Positions 7,834 through 13,578 of a stretch of DNA of 13,578 bases are shown here, piece after piece. The stretch lies in the NCBI GenBank assembly GCA_015163825.1, contig JAAOIL010000024.1:1-13578 (forward strand), in the 5' to 3' direction. The notes under the pieces were generated by a model. That model saw only the letters and a program-made list of their open reading frames with translations, searched no databases and was not told where the DNA came from. The position numbers and the translations under genes are program-made. Position 1 is the first letter of the stretch, and each line of letters opens with the position of its first letter. Origin of the DNA: Alphaproteobacteria bacterium. GTDB taxonomy: Bacteria > Pseudomonadota > Alphaproteobacteria > RS24.

Positions 7834-8705
7834 TGTGATAAAGGCGCTAGCACATAATAAAGAAGCGGCAAGAATAACAGCACCATTAACAAGCCATCTA
7901 TTCTATCTAATAGCCCGCCATGTCCGGGCATTATCGCCCCTGTATCCTTTGCGCCATATTTACGCTTGAGCGAGGACATAAATAAATCCCCCGCTTGTGA
8001 TATCAACCCGATGAAAGTGGCATAGATTATACATACCAGCCATAGATCCCAAAGCGAGGGGTCGCTCGGCTCTGCAGTCAGCATAATTGGCAAGGCAATA
8101 AGGTTTAACAAATTTGCCCCAACTATTGCGCCGCCTAACCCTGCCCATGTTTTATTGGGGGAAATGCTGGGGGCAAGTTTTGCGCCGCCTATCATTTTAC
8201 CCAATGCCAATGCCCCAATGTCAGATAACCAAACAGGCACAAAAATAGATAATAAAAATATGAAAGCGAATAAGCGCGTAACATCCGTAGCGAGTGATTC
8301 TTGCCCCGCATTTTGCAATAGCGTATCAAATGACCCAAGCAATTGGGCGGGTAAAATAAGCAACAACAAACACGGCAAGAGAATATATAAAACCGCCCCA
8401 AGCATTGTTGGCAACCGCCGCCCAAATATAAGTAATATCACCCCGACACTTGCCGCAACAATTGCCAAAGCCGTATTATAGAGTTCCAAAGATTGTTGCA
8501 TCAGTAAAAGCCACGTTCCCGCAAATACAAAACTTAAAATGGCAGTGTCGCGAATAATGTTTTTGTCGTTAGCAAGGCGCACCCACTCATAGCACCCCAA
8601 AGTCGCCATCGCCCATACAAACACTGCCAAATACCAACCACCAAGATAAAGCGGCACAAGCACAATCGGCAACGCCACGAGTGCAGATAAAATACGATTT
8701 AACAT
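7830..8705 (-). CDS. cdsA: phosphatidate cytidylyltransferase CdsA
   Basis: CdsA makes CDP-diacylglycerol from phosphatidic acid and CTP at the inner membrane, the branch point for all phospholipids. The 291 residues are mostly hydrophobic with about eight membrane segments. The family signature is present near the C-terminus: SSLKRKYGAKDTG at 244-256, then PGHGGLLDRIDG at 260-271. An upstream block, LAPSISPNKTWAG (177-189), is also typical. The motif usually written DTGAY or DSGAY reads SDIGAL here (161-166): the aspartate is kept but the hydroxyl residue is isoleucine. The ATG follows the uppS stop by one base, with an AAGGGGAAG stretch just upstream as ribosome site. Confidence 0.96.
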   Translation of the reverse strand: MLNRILSALVALPIVLVPLYLGGWYLAVFVWAMATLGCYEWVRLANDKNIIRDTAILSFVFAGTWLLLMQQSLELYNTALAIVAASVGVILLIFGRRLPTMLGAVLYILLPCLLLLILPAQLLGSFDTLLQNAGQESLATDVTRLFAFIFLLSIFVPVWLSDIGALALGKMIGGAKLAPSISPNKTWAGLGGAIVGANLLNLIALPIMLTAEPSDPSLWDLWLVCIIYATFIGLISQAGDLFMSSLKRKYGAKDTGAIMPGHGGLLDRIDGLLMVLLFLPLLYYVLAPLSQ

Positions 8706-8706
8706 A

Positions 8707-9420
8707 TTATGCTTCCCCTTCTAATTTACCAAAGCGGCGTTCGCGTTTTTTATAGGCGTCTAGGGCTGTATCTAAATCTTGCTCGCTAAAGTCTGGAAAA
8801 TATATGTCGGTGAAATAAAGTTCGGTATAAGCACATTGCCACAATAAAAAGTTGGAAATGCGATGTTCCCCGCCCGTGCGAATAAGCAAGTCTGGGTCGG
8901 GCAAGCCCCCTGTCAGCAATTCTGTATTCATAACTTCGGGGGTGATAGCGTTGGCATCTAATGTGCCAGCGACCACCCTTTTGGCAAGGCGAGAAGCGGC
9001 ATCGGCTATCTCTTCACGACCGCCATAATTAAATGCGATTTGTAATCTTTGCCCTGTGTTTTCTGATGTTAATGTTTCGGCATGGGTTATCAGGCTTTTT
9101 AATTTGAAGGGTAAATCGTCACGCCTTCCCAATACACGCAAGCACACATTGCGAGTGTGTAGGTCTGCTAAATCGGCTTCTATGAATCGCTCTAGCAGGG
9201 TGAATAAAAAATCAACCTCCGCCTTTGGGCGTGCCCTATTCTCGCTAGAAAAAGAGAAAAGCGTTAAGCACTGCACCCCCCTATCGGCGGCGACACGCGC
9301 AATATCACGCACGACCTCCACCCCTTTGGCATGCCCTCGTGTGCGCGGCAGCCCGCGTTGCGATGCCCAGCGTCCATTGCCGTCCATAATGATTGCCAGA
9401 TGAGTGGGGATGTCGTCCAT
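8707..9420 (-). CDS. uppS: undecaprenyl diphosphate synthase UppS
   Basis: UppS adds eight isopentenyl units in cis to farnesyl diphosphate, giving the carrier lipid for peptidoglycan and O-antigen. The 237 residues carry the family blocks in order: IIMDGNGRWA (10-19) with catalytic Asp13, GHAKG (29-33), FSSENR (57-62), NYGGR (131-135), LIRTGGEHRISNF (179-191) and ELYFTDIYFPDF (200-211). At residue 62 the almost invariant tryptophan of SSENW (Trp75 in E. coli) is arginine, coded AGG, one base from TGG. Apart from that nothing suggests loss of function. The ATG directly follows the frr TAG stop. No strong ribosome site is seen, so coupling to frr is likely. Confidence 0.96.
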   Translation of the reverse strand: MDDIPTHLAIIMDGNGRWASQRGLPRTRGHAKGVEVVRDIARVAADRGVQCLTLFSFSSENRARPKAEVDFLFTLLERFIEADLADLHTRNVCLRVLGRRDDLPFKLKSLITHAETLTSENTGQRLQIAFNYGGREEIADAASRLAKRVVAGTLDANAITPEVMNTELLTGGLPDPDLLIRTGGEHRISNFLLWQCAYTELYFTDIYFPDFSEQDLDTALDAYKKRERRFGKLEGEA

Positions 9421-9963
9421 CTACACTTGACGGATTTCGCCCTCTTTTGCTTTAAGCATTTCATCTATTTGCGAGACGTGCGTATCTGTGAATTTTTGGA
9501 TTTCATCAGAGGTATCTTTGGCTTCGTCTTCGGGCAGTTTGGCTTTTTTCGTTTGATCCATACCATCACGGCGCACATTACGAACGGCAACTCTTGCGCC
9601 TTCGGCATATTTGCTCGCGACTTTAATCAGTTCTTCTCTGCGTTCTTCATTCAAATCGGGCAGAGGAATACGAATTAATGTGCCTTCCGTATTCGGGTTG
9701 AGCCCAAGCGAACTCTCCCTGATAGATTTTTCAACGGCGGCTGTTTGATCTTTATCCCACACTTGCACATTGATAAGCCGTGCTTCTGGCACAGAAATCG
9801 TGGCGACTTGTGTTATCGGCATTTTCTGCCCATAAACCTCAACCATTATGGGGTCTAGCAAAGACGCATTCGCCCGCCCCGTGCGTAGCCCTGCCAGTTC
9901 TTGGCGATATGCCTCAACCGCTTTGCCCATTCTGCTTTCAATATCTTTTTTGTCTATGCTCAT
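9421..9963 (-). CDS. frr: ribosome recycling factor
   Basis: RRF splits post-termination ribosomes together with EF-G. The protein has 180 residues, close to the E. coli 185. Domain I, a three-helix bundle, comes from both termini, and domain II from about 31-105. Conserved features are LRTGRANASLLD (26-37), IRESSLGLNP (81-90), IRIPLPDLNEERR (97-109) and VRNVRRDGMD (127-136). The last block includes the arginines that match the essential Arg132 region of E. coli. The start has an AAAGGAA ribosome site about 6-7 bases upstream in the 18-base pyrH-frr gap. This order after pyrH is conserved across most bacteria. Confidence 0.97.
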   Translation of the reverse strand: MSIDKKDIESRMGKAVEAYRQELAGLRTGRANASLLDPIMVEVYGQKMPITQVATISVPEARLINVQVWDKDQTAAVEKSIRESSLGLNPNTEGTLIRIPLPDLNEERREELIKVASKYAEGARVAVRNVRRDGMDQTKKAKLPEDEAKDTSDEIQKFTDTHVSQIDEMLKAKEGEIRQV

Positions 9964-9981
9964 CGCTTGTTCCTTTCACTA

Positions 9982-10698
9982 TTATTTGACTATAGTGTGT
10001 GCGCCATCACCACGCAACGCCCCTAAAAATCCACCCATTTCTTGGATGGAGAAAACAATAATCGGTATATCATTCTCGCGCGATAAAGAAATAGCAGAGG
10101 CATCCATAACCTTCAAATCTTTTGATAACACTTCCATATAGGTCAGGCTGTCATAACGTGTCGCCTTTGGATCGCTTTTCGGGTCGCTAGAATAAATACC
10201 ATCAACATTTGTACCCTTCAATAGCGCATCGCAATTCATCTCTGTGGCGCGTAATGCCGCCGCTGTATCTGTTGTGAAAAAAGGATTGCCCGTCCCCGCC
10301 GCAAATATAACAACACGCCCCTTTTCCATGTGGCGCATCGCACGGCGGCGAATATAGGGTTCGCAAACACTCGTCATCGGGATTGCCGATAAAACCCGTG
10401 TTTGTATATCTTGTCGCTCTAGGGCATTTTGCATGGCAATCGCATTCATAACCGTTGCCAACATTCCCATATAATCTGCACTCGCCCTATCCATACCATT
10501 GGCAGCGCCCGATAAACCCCGAAAGATATTGCCACCACCGATAACCATACACACTTCAACATCTGCGGCTAGGGCATCACGCACCTCCCCCGCTATACGA
10601 TCTGTCGTGGCAACATCAACACCATATTGACCACCCCCCATAAGGGCCTCGCCCGATACTTTCAAAAGAACACGTCTATAGGGAACTGCGGCTGTCAT
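9982..10698 (-). CDS. pyrH: uridylate kinase (UMP kinase)
   Basis: PyrH phosphorylates UMP to UDP in the cytosol. It belongs to the amino-acid kinase family rather than the eukaryotic-type NMP kinases. From ATG 10698 it has 238 residues. Visible motifs are YRRVLLKVSGEAL (7-19), the glycine loop VIGGGNIFRG (52-61), GTGNPFFTTDTAA (135-147), KGTNVDGIYSSDP (161-173) and MDASAI (198-203). I chose ATG 10698 because AGGTGG lies 5 bases upstream and it begins just after the tsf TAA. A GTG at 10707 in the same frame, overlapping tsf by 8 bases, would add Met-Asp-Lys in front and give 241 residues. The choice is not settled by sequence alone. Confidence 0.95.
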   Translation of the reverse strand: MTAAVPYRRVLLKVSGEALMGGGQYGVDVATTDRIAGEVRDALAADVEVCMVIGGGNIFRGLSGAANGMDRASADYMGMLATVMNAIAMQNALERQDIQTRVLSAIPMTSVCEPYIRRRAMRHMEKGRVVIFAAGTGNPFFTTDTAAALRATEMNCDALLKGTNVDGIYSSDPKSDPKATRYDSLTYMEVLSKDLKVMDASAISLSRENDIPIIVFSIQEMGGFLGALRGDGAHTIVK

Positions 10699-10699
10699 T

Positions 10700-11626
10700 T
10701 TATCCACCTAATGCGGCAACCTCATCTGCGAAGTCTGTTTGCTCGCCCTTATCAACGCCCTGCCCCAGCTCAAACCTTATGAACCCTTTAAGTGTGATTT
10801 CTGCACCGCATTCTTTTGCGGCATTGGCAATGACTTTCTCAATCTTTGTTTCGCCATCAATGACAAATGTTTGCATCTCTAGCACAACATCTTCATAGAA
10901 TTTACGCAAACGACCTTCTACCATTTTTTCAATAATTTCTTCGGGCTTGCCGCTCTCTTTTGCTTCACCGATGAGCACAGCGCGTTCGCGTTCTACATCA
11001 TCTGCCTTTAAGTCAGATAAATGCGCCGCCAAAGGAGCGGTCGCCGCCACATGCATCGCCAACTGATGTCCCAAAGCCTGTAGTGCCGCCTTGTCCCCCG
11101 AAGATTCAAGCGCAATCAATACACCAATCTTACCCGCATTATCTATCACCTTATTGTGCATATAAGCGGCAACAATCCCCTCGCTTACGCTTAGGCTATC
11201 TGAACGGCGCACATTCATATTCTCGCCAATCGTGCCAACCATTTCTTGCACATGTTCCTCTATGCTTTTGTCAGCACCCGGATATTGTGCCGCCAACAAA
11301 GCCGCATGGTCGCCTCGTGTCGCAACAGCACATTGCGCAATATCTGTCGCCATAGATTGAAACGTCTCATTACGCGCCACAAAATCTGTTTCAGAATTAA
11401 CCTCAACCACCGCCCCGAAATTATCGGCTGTGGCAACAACAACAAGACCCTCCGCCGCCACGCGTGACGATTTCTTCGCCGCCTTTGACAAACCCTTCGT
11501 GCGCAACCAATCCAATGCTTCTTGGATTTCGCCACCTGTCTCGTTCAAGGCTGACTTACAATCCATCATACCTGCGCCTGATGCCTCGCGAAGATCCTTA
11601 ACCATGCTTGCTGTTATGTCTGCCAT
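10700..11626 (-). CDS. tsf: translation elongation factor Ts
   Basis: EF-Ts recycles EF-Tu by releasing GDP. The protein has 308 residues, typical for the class. Residues 1 to about 45 form the UBA-like EF-Tu-binding domain (SMVKDLREASGAGMMDCK, 7-24). The exchange motif TDFVARNE is at 80-87, whose Asp81 and Phe82 match the residues that invade the EF-Tu magnesium site. The rest is the dimerisation and core domain, ending in FIRFELGQGVDK. The start follows rpsB by 22 bases with AGGAG 7 bases upstream. I see no hairpin with a T-run between rpsB and tsf, so the classic rpsB-tsf cotranscription is probable. Confidence 0.98.
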   Translation of the reverse strand: MADITASMVKDLREASGAGMMDCKSALNETGGEIQEALDWLRTKGLSKAAKKSSRVAAEGLVVVATADNFGAVVEVNSETDFVARNETFQSMATDIAQCAVATRGDHAALLAAQYPGADKSIEEHVQEMVGTIGENMNVRRSDSLSVSEGIVAAYMHNKVIDNAGKIGVLIALESSGDKAALQALGHQLAMHVAATAPLAAHLSDLKADDVERERAVLIGEAKESGKPEEIIEKMVEGRLRKFYEDVVLEMQTFVIDGETKIEKVIANAAKECGAEITLKGFIRFELGQGVDKGEQTDFADEVAALGG

Positions 11627-11648
11627 TTGTTTGCTCCTATTCTTCGTA

Positions 11649-12524
11649 TTATGTAGCGGGTGTTTCTTCTGGTGTTTTTTCTGGTTCTGCTTCAGTTGCT
11701 AATGGCGCCGCTTCTTTTGGCGCTTCAGTTTCTGGCGTCTCCACTTTTGCTGCTGCAGCCGCCTCTGCTTCTGCCACGACCGTTTCCATTTTTGGCTCGT
11801 CTGCCGCCCCAACATCAACACCTGATTTTGATGAACTGGTTTCAATACCCGCAATCACCGCTTTGGAGATAAGGTCGCAATATAAATCAATCGCCCGCGA
11901 CGCATCATCATTGCCCGGTATGGGATAATCAATGCCGTCCGGATTACAATTTGTATCTAATATCGCAACGACAGGGATAGATAATGTTTTCGCTTCTGCA
12001 ATCGCAATCGATTCCTTATTGACATCAACCACAAACATTATTTCTGGTGTGCCACCCATTTCTTTAATGCCGCCGAGGGCGCGGTCTAGTTTCTCGCGCT
12101 CGCGCATAAGGGTTAGGATTTCTTTCTTGGTAAGACCAATAGCGCCGCCATCATCTAATATGGCTTCTAATTCGCGCAACCGCTTGATGGAGTTAGAGAT
12201 AGTCTGCCAATTCGTTAAAGTGCCACCCAACCAACGCGCATTCATATAATATTGCGCACATTGCGTTGCGTGTTTGGCTATCGGCTCCGCCGCTTGGCGT
12301 TTCGTGCCAACAAAAAGCACCCGCCCCCCAGCAGCAACAACATCATGCACTGCAACCAGAGCCTGATGCAAAAGCGGCATCGTTTTTGATAAATCTAAAA
12401 TATGGATACCATCACGACTCCCGAATATATAAGAATCCATTTTGGGGTTCCAGCGATGTTTTTGGTGTCCAAAGTGAACGCCAGCCTCTAATAGTTGGCG
12501 CATAGTAAAATCTGGCAATGCCAT
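11649..12524 (-). CDS. rpsB: small ribosomal subunit protein S2 with extended acidic tail
   Basis: S2 binds the head-body junction of the 30S subunit and is needed for S1 docking. Residues 1 to about 228 match the family: LLEAGVHFGHQKHRWNPKM (11-29), FVGTKRQA (71-78), NARWLGGTLTNW (95-106) and VAILDTNCNPDGIDYPIPGNDDA (186-208). From about 229 to 291 there is an extra tail rich in Ala, Glu, Pro and Thr, absent from the 241-residue E. coli protein. Similar acidic tails occur in other alphaproteobacterial S2 proteins. The ATG has an AAGGAAG ribosome site 6 bases upstream and is the first gene of the operon. A promoter and a structured leader are listed separately. Confidence 0.98.
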   Translation of the reverse strand: MALPDFTMRQLLEAGVHFGHQKHRWNPKMDSYIFGSRDGIHILDLSKTMPLLHQALVAVHDVVAAGGRVLFVGTKRQAAEPIAKHATQCAQYYMNARWLGGTLTNWQTISNSIKRLRELEAILDDGGAIGLTKKEILTLMREREKLDRALGGIKEMGGTPEIMFVVDVNKESIAIAEAKTLSIPVVAILDTNCNPDGIDYPIPGNDDASRAIDLYCDLISKAVIAGIETSSSKSGVDVGAADEPKMETVVAEAEAAAAAKVETPETEAPKEAAPLATEAEPEKTPEETPAT

Positions 12525-12607
12525 GTCGTTCTTCCTTTCTCTCGTTGTTCCGCCGCGAAGATGACTGACACAATGCCAGCACGAAGAGAAGCCTCGCGTG
12601 AGTGATT
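12525..12607 (-). promoter_or_regulatory. rpsB 5' leader with two adjacent hairpins
   Basis: If transcription starts near 12607 the rpsB leader is about 80 bases. In RNA order it can form CGAGG-CTTCT-CTTCG (12596-12582, one G-U pair) and, two bases later, CTGGCA-TTG-TGTCAG (12579-12565, one G-U pair). An unpaired, purine-rich stretch ending in the AAGGAAG ribosome site follows. In other bacteria the rpsB leader is a target for S2 autogenous control, so this is a candidate regulatory leader. I do not recognise a specific published motif. Confidence 0.4.
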
Positions 12608-12613
12608 CTGCGG

Positions 12614-12642
12614 CTTATATAGAAAAATGCGACAAAATGCAA
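12614..12642 (-). promoter_or_regulatory. candidate promoter of the rpsB operon with AT-rich upstream element
   Basis: The minus strand reads TTGCAT (12642-12637), a 17-base spacer, then TATAAG (12619-12614). The -10 box matches the sigma70 consensus at 5 of 6 positions and the -35 box at 3 of 6. Directly upstream (12644-12664) the DNA is strongly AT-rich and has two AAATAATT copies 10 bp apart, which could act as an UP element for a ribosomal-protein promoter. The predicted start is near 12607. Confidence 0.5.
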
Positions 12643-12733
12643 CCAAAAATAATTGCAAATAATTCCAAAGAATCATTGCGTATGGAGCAGAATCGGCACA
12701 TTAGAACAAATAGAGAAAACGGGAGCAAGATTT

Positions 12734-13339
12734 ATGGGTAACCTCAATATAAAGACAATTGAAAAGACAATTAAAACGCAAAAGGCTTATGATTTATTTC
12801 CGCCTTTACCGTCCCGTAGCAAATTTGGGATTATCTATGCCGACCCCCCATGGGACTATAAAGGGCAATTGCAACACGCGGGCAAAGATAGCGGCGATAG
12901 CGGCGGGGCTTTGCGGCACTACCCGACCGTCAAAACCAAAGACCTGATGGCACTCCCCATACAAACCATAACGGCAGAGGATTGCTTGCTATTTATGTGG
13001 GCGACCTCCCCGCATTTGGATCAAGCCATAGATTTAGGCAAAGCATGGGGCTTTGACTGGGCAACCGTTGCTTTTGTTTGGCATAAGAGCAAGCCCAATC
13101 CCGGTTTTTATACGATGAGCGAAAATGAACTCTGCCTTGTTTTCAAAATGGGTAAAATACCCAATCCGCGTGGGGCAAGAAACATCCGCCAGACCATAAA
13201 CGAGCCACGCAGCATACACAGCCGCAAACCCGAAGCAGTCCGAAAGGGCATTGAAGATATGTTTCCCGACCAAAAGAAAATAGAATTATTTGCACGCAAA
13301 AAAACCAAAGGGTGGCGTTGCTGGGGCAATGAACTATAA
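12734..13339 (+). CDS. MT-A70 family adenine-N6 DNA methyltransferase (orphan)
   Basis: This gene codes for a 201-residue protein of the MT-A70 family, S-adenosylmethionine-dependent enzymes that methylate adenine N6. Bacterial and phage members usually act on DNA. The catalytic motif DPPWDY is at 37-42. HYPT (62-65) follows, then LLFMWATSPHL (85-95), WGFDWATVAFVWHK (105-118), SENELCLVFKMG (129-140), HSRKPE (162-167), KIELFARK (182-189) and GWRCWGNE (193-200), all in family order. I chose ATG 12734 because GGAG lies 8 bases upstream. The frame is open back to a TTG at 12653, but that 27-residue extension looks unrelated to the family. No restriction enzyme gene lies beside it. Its target sequence cannot be read from the protein. 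Base composition is close to its neighbours, so any acquisition is not recent by that measure. Confidence 0.9.
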   Translation: MGNLNIKTIEKTIKTQKAYDLFPPLPSRSKFGIIYADPPWDYKGQLQHAGKDSGDSGGALRHYPTVKTKDLMALPIQTITAEDCLLFMWATSPHLDQAIDLGKAWGFDWATVAFVWHKSKPNPGFYTMSENELCLVFKMGKIPNPRGARNIRQTINEPRSIHSRKPEAVRKGIEDMFPDQKKIELFARKKTKGWRCWGNEL

Positions 13340-13354
13340 ACCGCTACACGGTTT
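13338..13354. terminator. small inverted repeat over both convergent stop codons
   Basis: AAACCG-CTACA-CGGTTT is a perfect 6-bp stem with a 5-base loop. It includes the last bases of the methyltransferase stop and the whole dnaE stop. Read on either strand it ends in TTT, so it could be a minimal two-way terminator for the convergent genes. The stem is short and has only three G-C pairs, so efficiency is doubtful. Confidence 0.35.
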
Positions 13355-13578
13355 CAACATGAATTCCTGGAATTGATTTTAATGCCCCCGTAATGCGGGG
13401 ATTGATATTATATCTGTCTGGCAGTTCTAACTCTACATCGCCAGCGACATTACCTTGTATTGTGATATGCACCATACCACCCTTTTTCTTGGAATCGGTT
13501 ATGCGACCTTCGTCTAATTGTGATTTTATGGTCTTGTAAATCTGCGTATCCCGATTGCTGACAAAAATACGCAAGCCC
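13344..13578 (-). CDS. dnaE: C-terminal end of DNA polymerase III alpha subunit DnaE, cut by the right edge
   Basis: This is the last 77 codons of a reading frame that continues past the right edge. The first in-frame TTG (13574-13572) is an internal leucine, preceded by a GGC codon, not a start. The visible protein reads GLRIFVSNRD at its beginning, then GGMVHITIQGN, VELELPDRYNINPRITGALKS and IPGIHVETV at the end. This pattern (short strand, charged linker, LPxxYxxxPxxxxALKxIPG) matches the C-terminal tail of DnaE in Alphaproteobacteria as I remember it. dnaE close upstream of rpsB fits that class. The identification rests on a short, weakly conserved part, so it is less sure than the other core genes. 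DnaE is the replicative polymerase; its catalytic domains lie outside. Confidence 0.72.
   Translation of the reverse strand, partial: GLRIFVSNRDTQIYKTIKSQLDEGRITDSKKKGGMVHITIQGNVAGDVELELPDRYNINPRITGALKSIPGIHVETV

Noticed and set aside
11735..11800. GCT/GCC-rich triplet tract in rpsB as a microsatellite or insertion
   Set aside because: It stays in frame and codes the acidic alanine-rich S2 tail that other alphaproteobacterial S2 proteins also have.
12653..12733. Upstream extension of the methyltransferase from TTG 12653
   Set aside because: The added 27 residues lack family similarity and the TTG has no ribosome site. They also overlap the rpsB promoter region, while ATG 12734 has a well-spaced GGAG.
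13344..13574. A free-standing 76-residue gene starting at TTG 13574
   Set aside because: The frame continues upstream of TTG to the window edge, and the sequence fits a DnaE C-terminal tail, so it is a truncated gene and not a small ORF.
1..13578. tRNA or rRNA genes, CRISPR arrays, transposases, attachment sites, replication origin
   Set aside because: I looked on both strands and saw no cloverleaf, regularly spaced repeat, transposase motif, long terminal repeat or origin-like box cluster.

Overview
This window is a stretch of bacterial chromosome from a Gram-negative organism that makes LPS. The gene order reads, on the minus strand, rpsB-tsf-pyrH-frr-uppS-cdsA-dxr-rseP-bamA-skp-lpxD-lpxA-lpxI. 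Three points favour Alphaproteobacteria: this order, LpxI in place of LpxH, and the 3' end of dnaE just upstream of rpsB. Other signs are a short one-PDZ-type RseP and an S2 protein with a long acidic C-terminal tail. Base composition looks moderate (mid-40s % G+C by eye), low for many members of that class. I cannot place it more finely from the sequence.

Layout, read from high to low coordinates. The right edge (13344-13578) holds the C-terminus of DnaE on the minus strand. Next, on the plus strand, is an MT-A70-family DNA adenine methyltransferase (12734-13339). It ends 4 bases from the dnaE stop, and a small inverted repeat covers both stop codons. A 209-bp divergent region (12525-12733) carries a candidate rpsB promoter with an AT-rich upstream element, three GANTC sites and a leader with two adjacent hairpins. 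A tightly packed minus-strand operon then runs to the left edge. It covers translation (rpsB, tsf, frr), UMP kinase (pyrH), isoprenoid and lipid-carrier synthesis (uppS, dxr), phospholipid synthesis (cdsA), envelope proteolysis (rseP), outer-membrane protein assembly (bamA, skp) and lipid A synthesis (lpxD, lpxA, lpxI). LpxI is cut by the left edge.

Most of the operon joins are overlaps or gaps of 1-27 bases, so co-transcription and translational coupling are likely. The exception is 174 bases between lpxD and lpxA, where fabZ normally sits. No fabZ is visible there. Functionally the operon joins ribosome start-up and recycling to envelope growth: Dxr and UppS make the undecaprenyl carrier, CdsA makes CDP-diacylglycerol, Lpx enzymes make lipid A, and BamA/Skp insert outer-membrane proteins.

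Most of the window is ordinary core genome. The accessory element is the orphan methyltransferase at the dnaE/rpsB junction. I see no CRISPR array, insertion sequence, tRNA, rRNA or convincing new multi-gene system. No gene-free stretch exceeds 300 bases.
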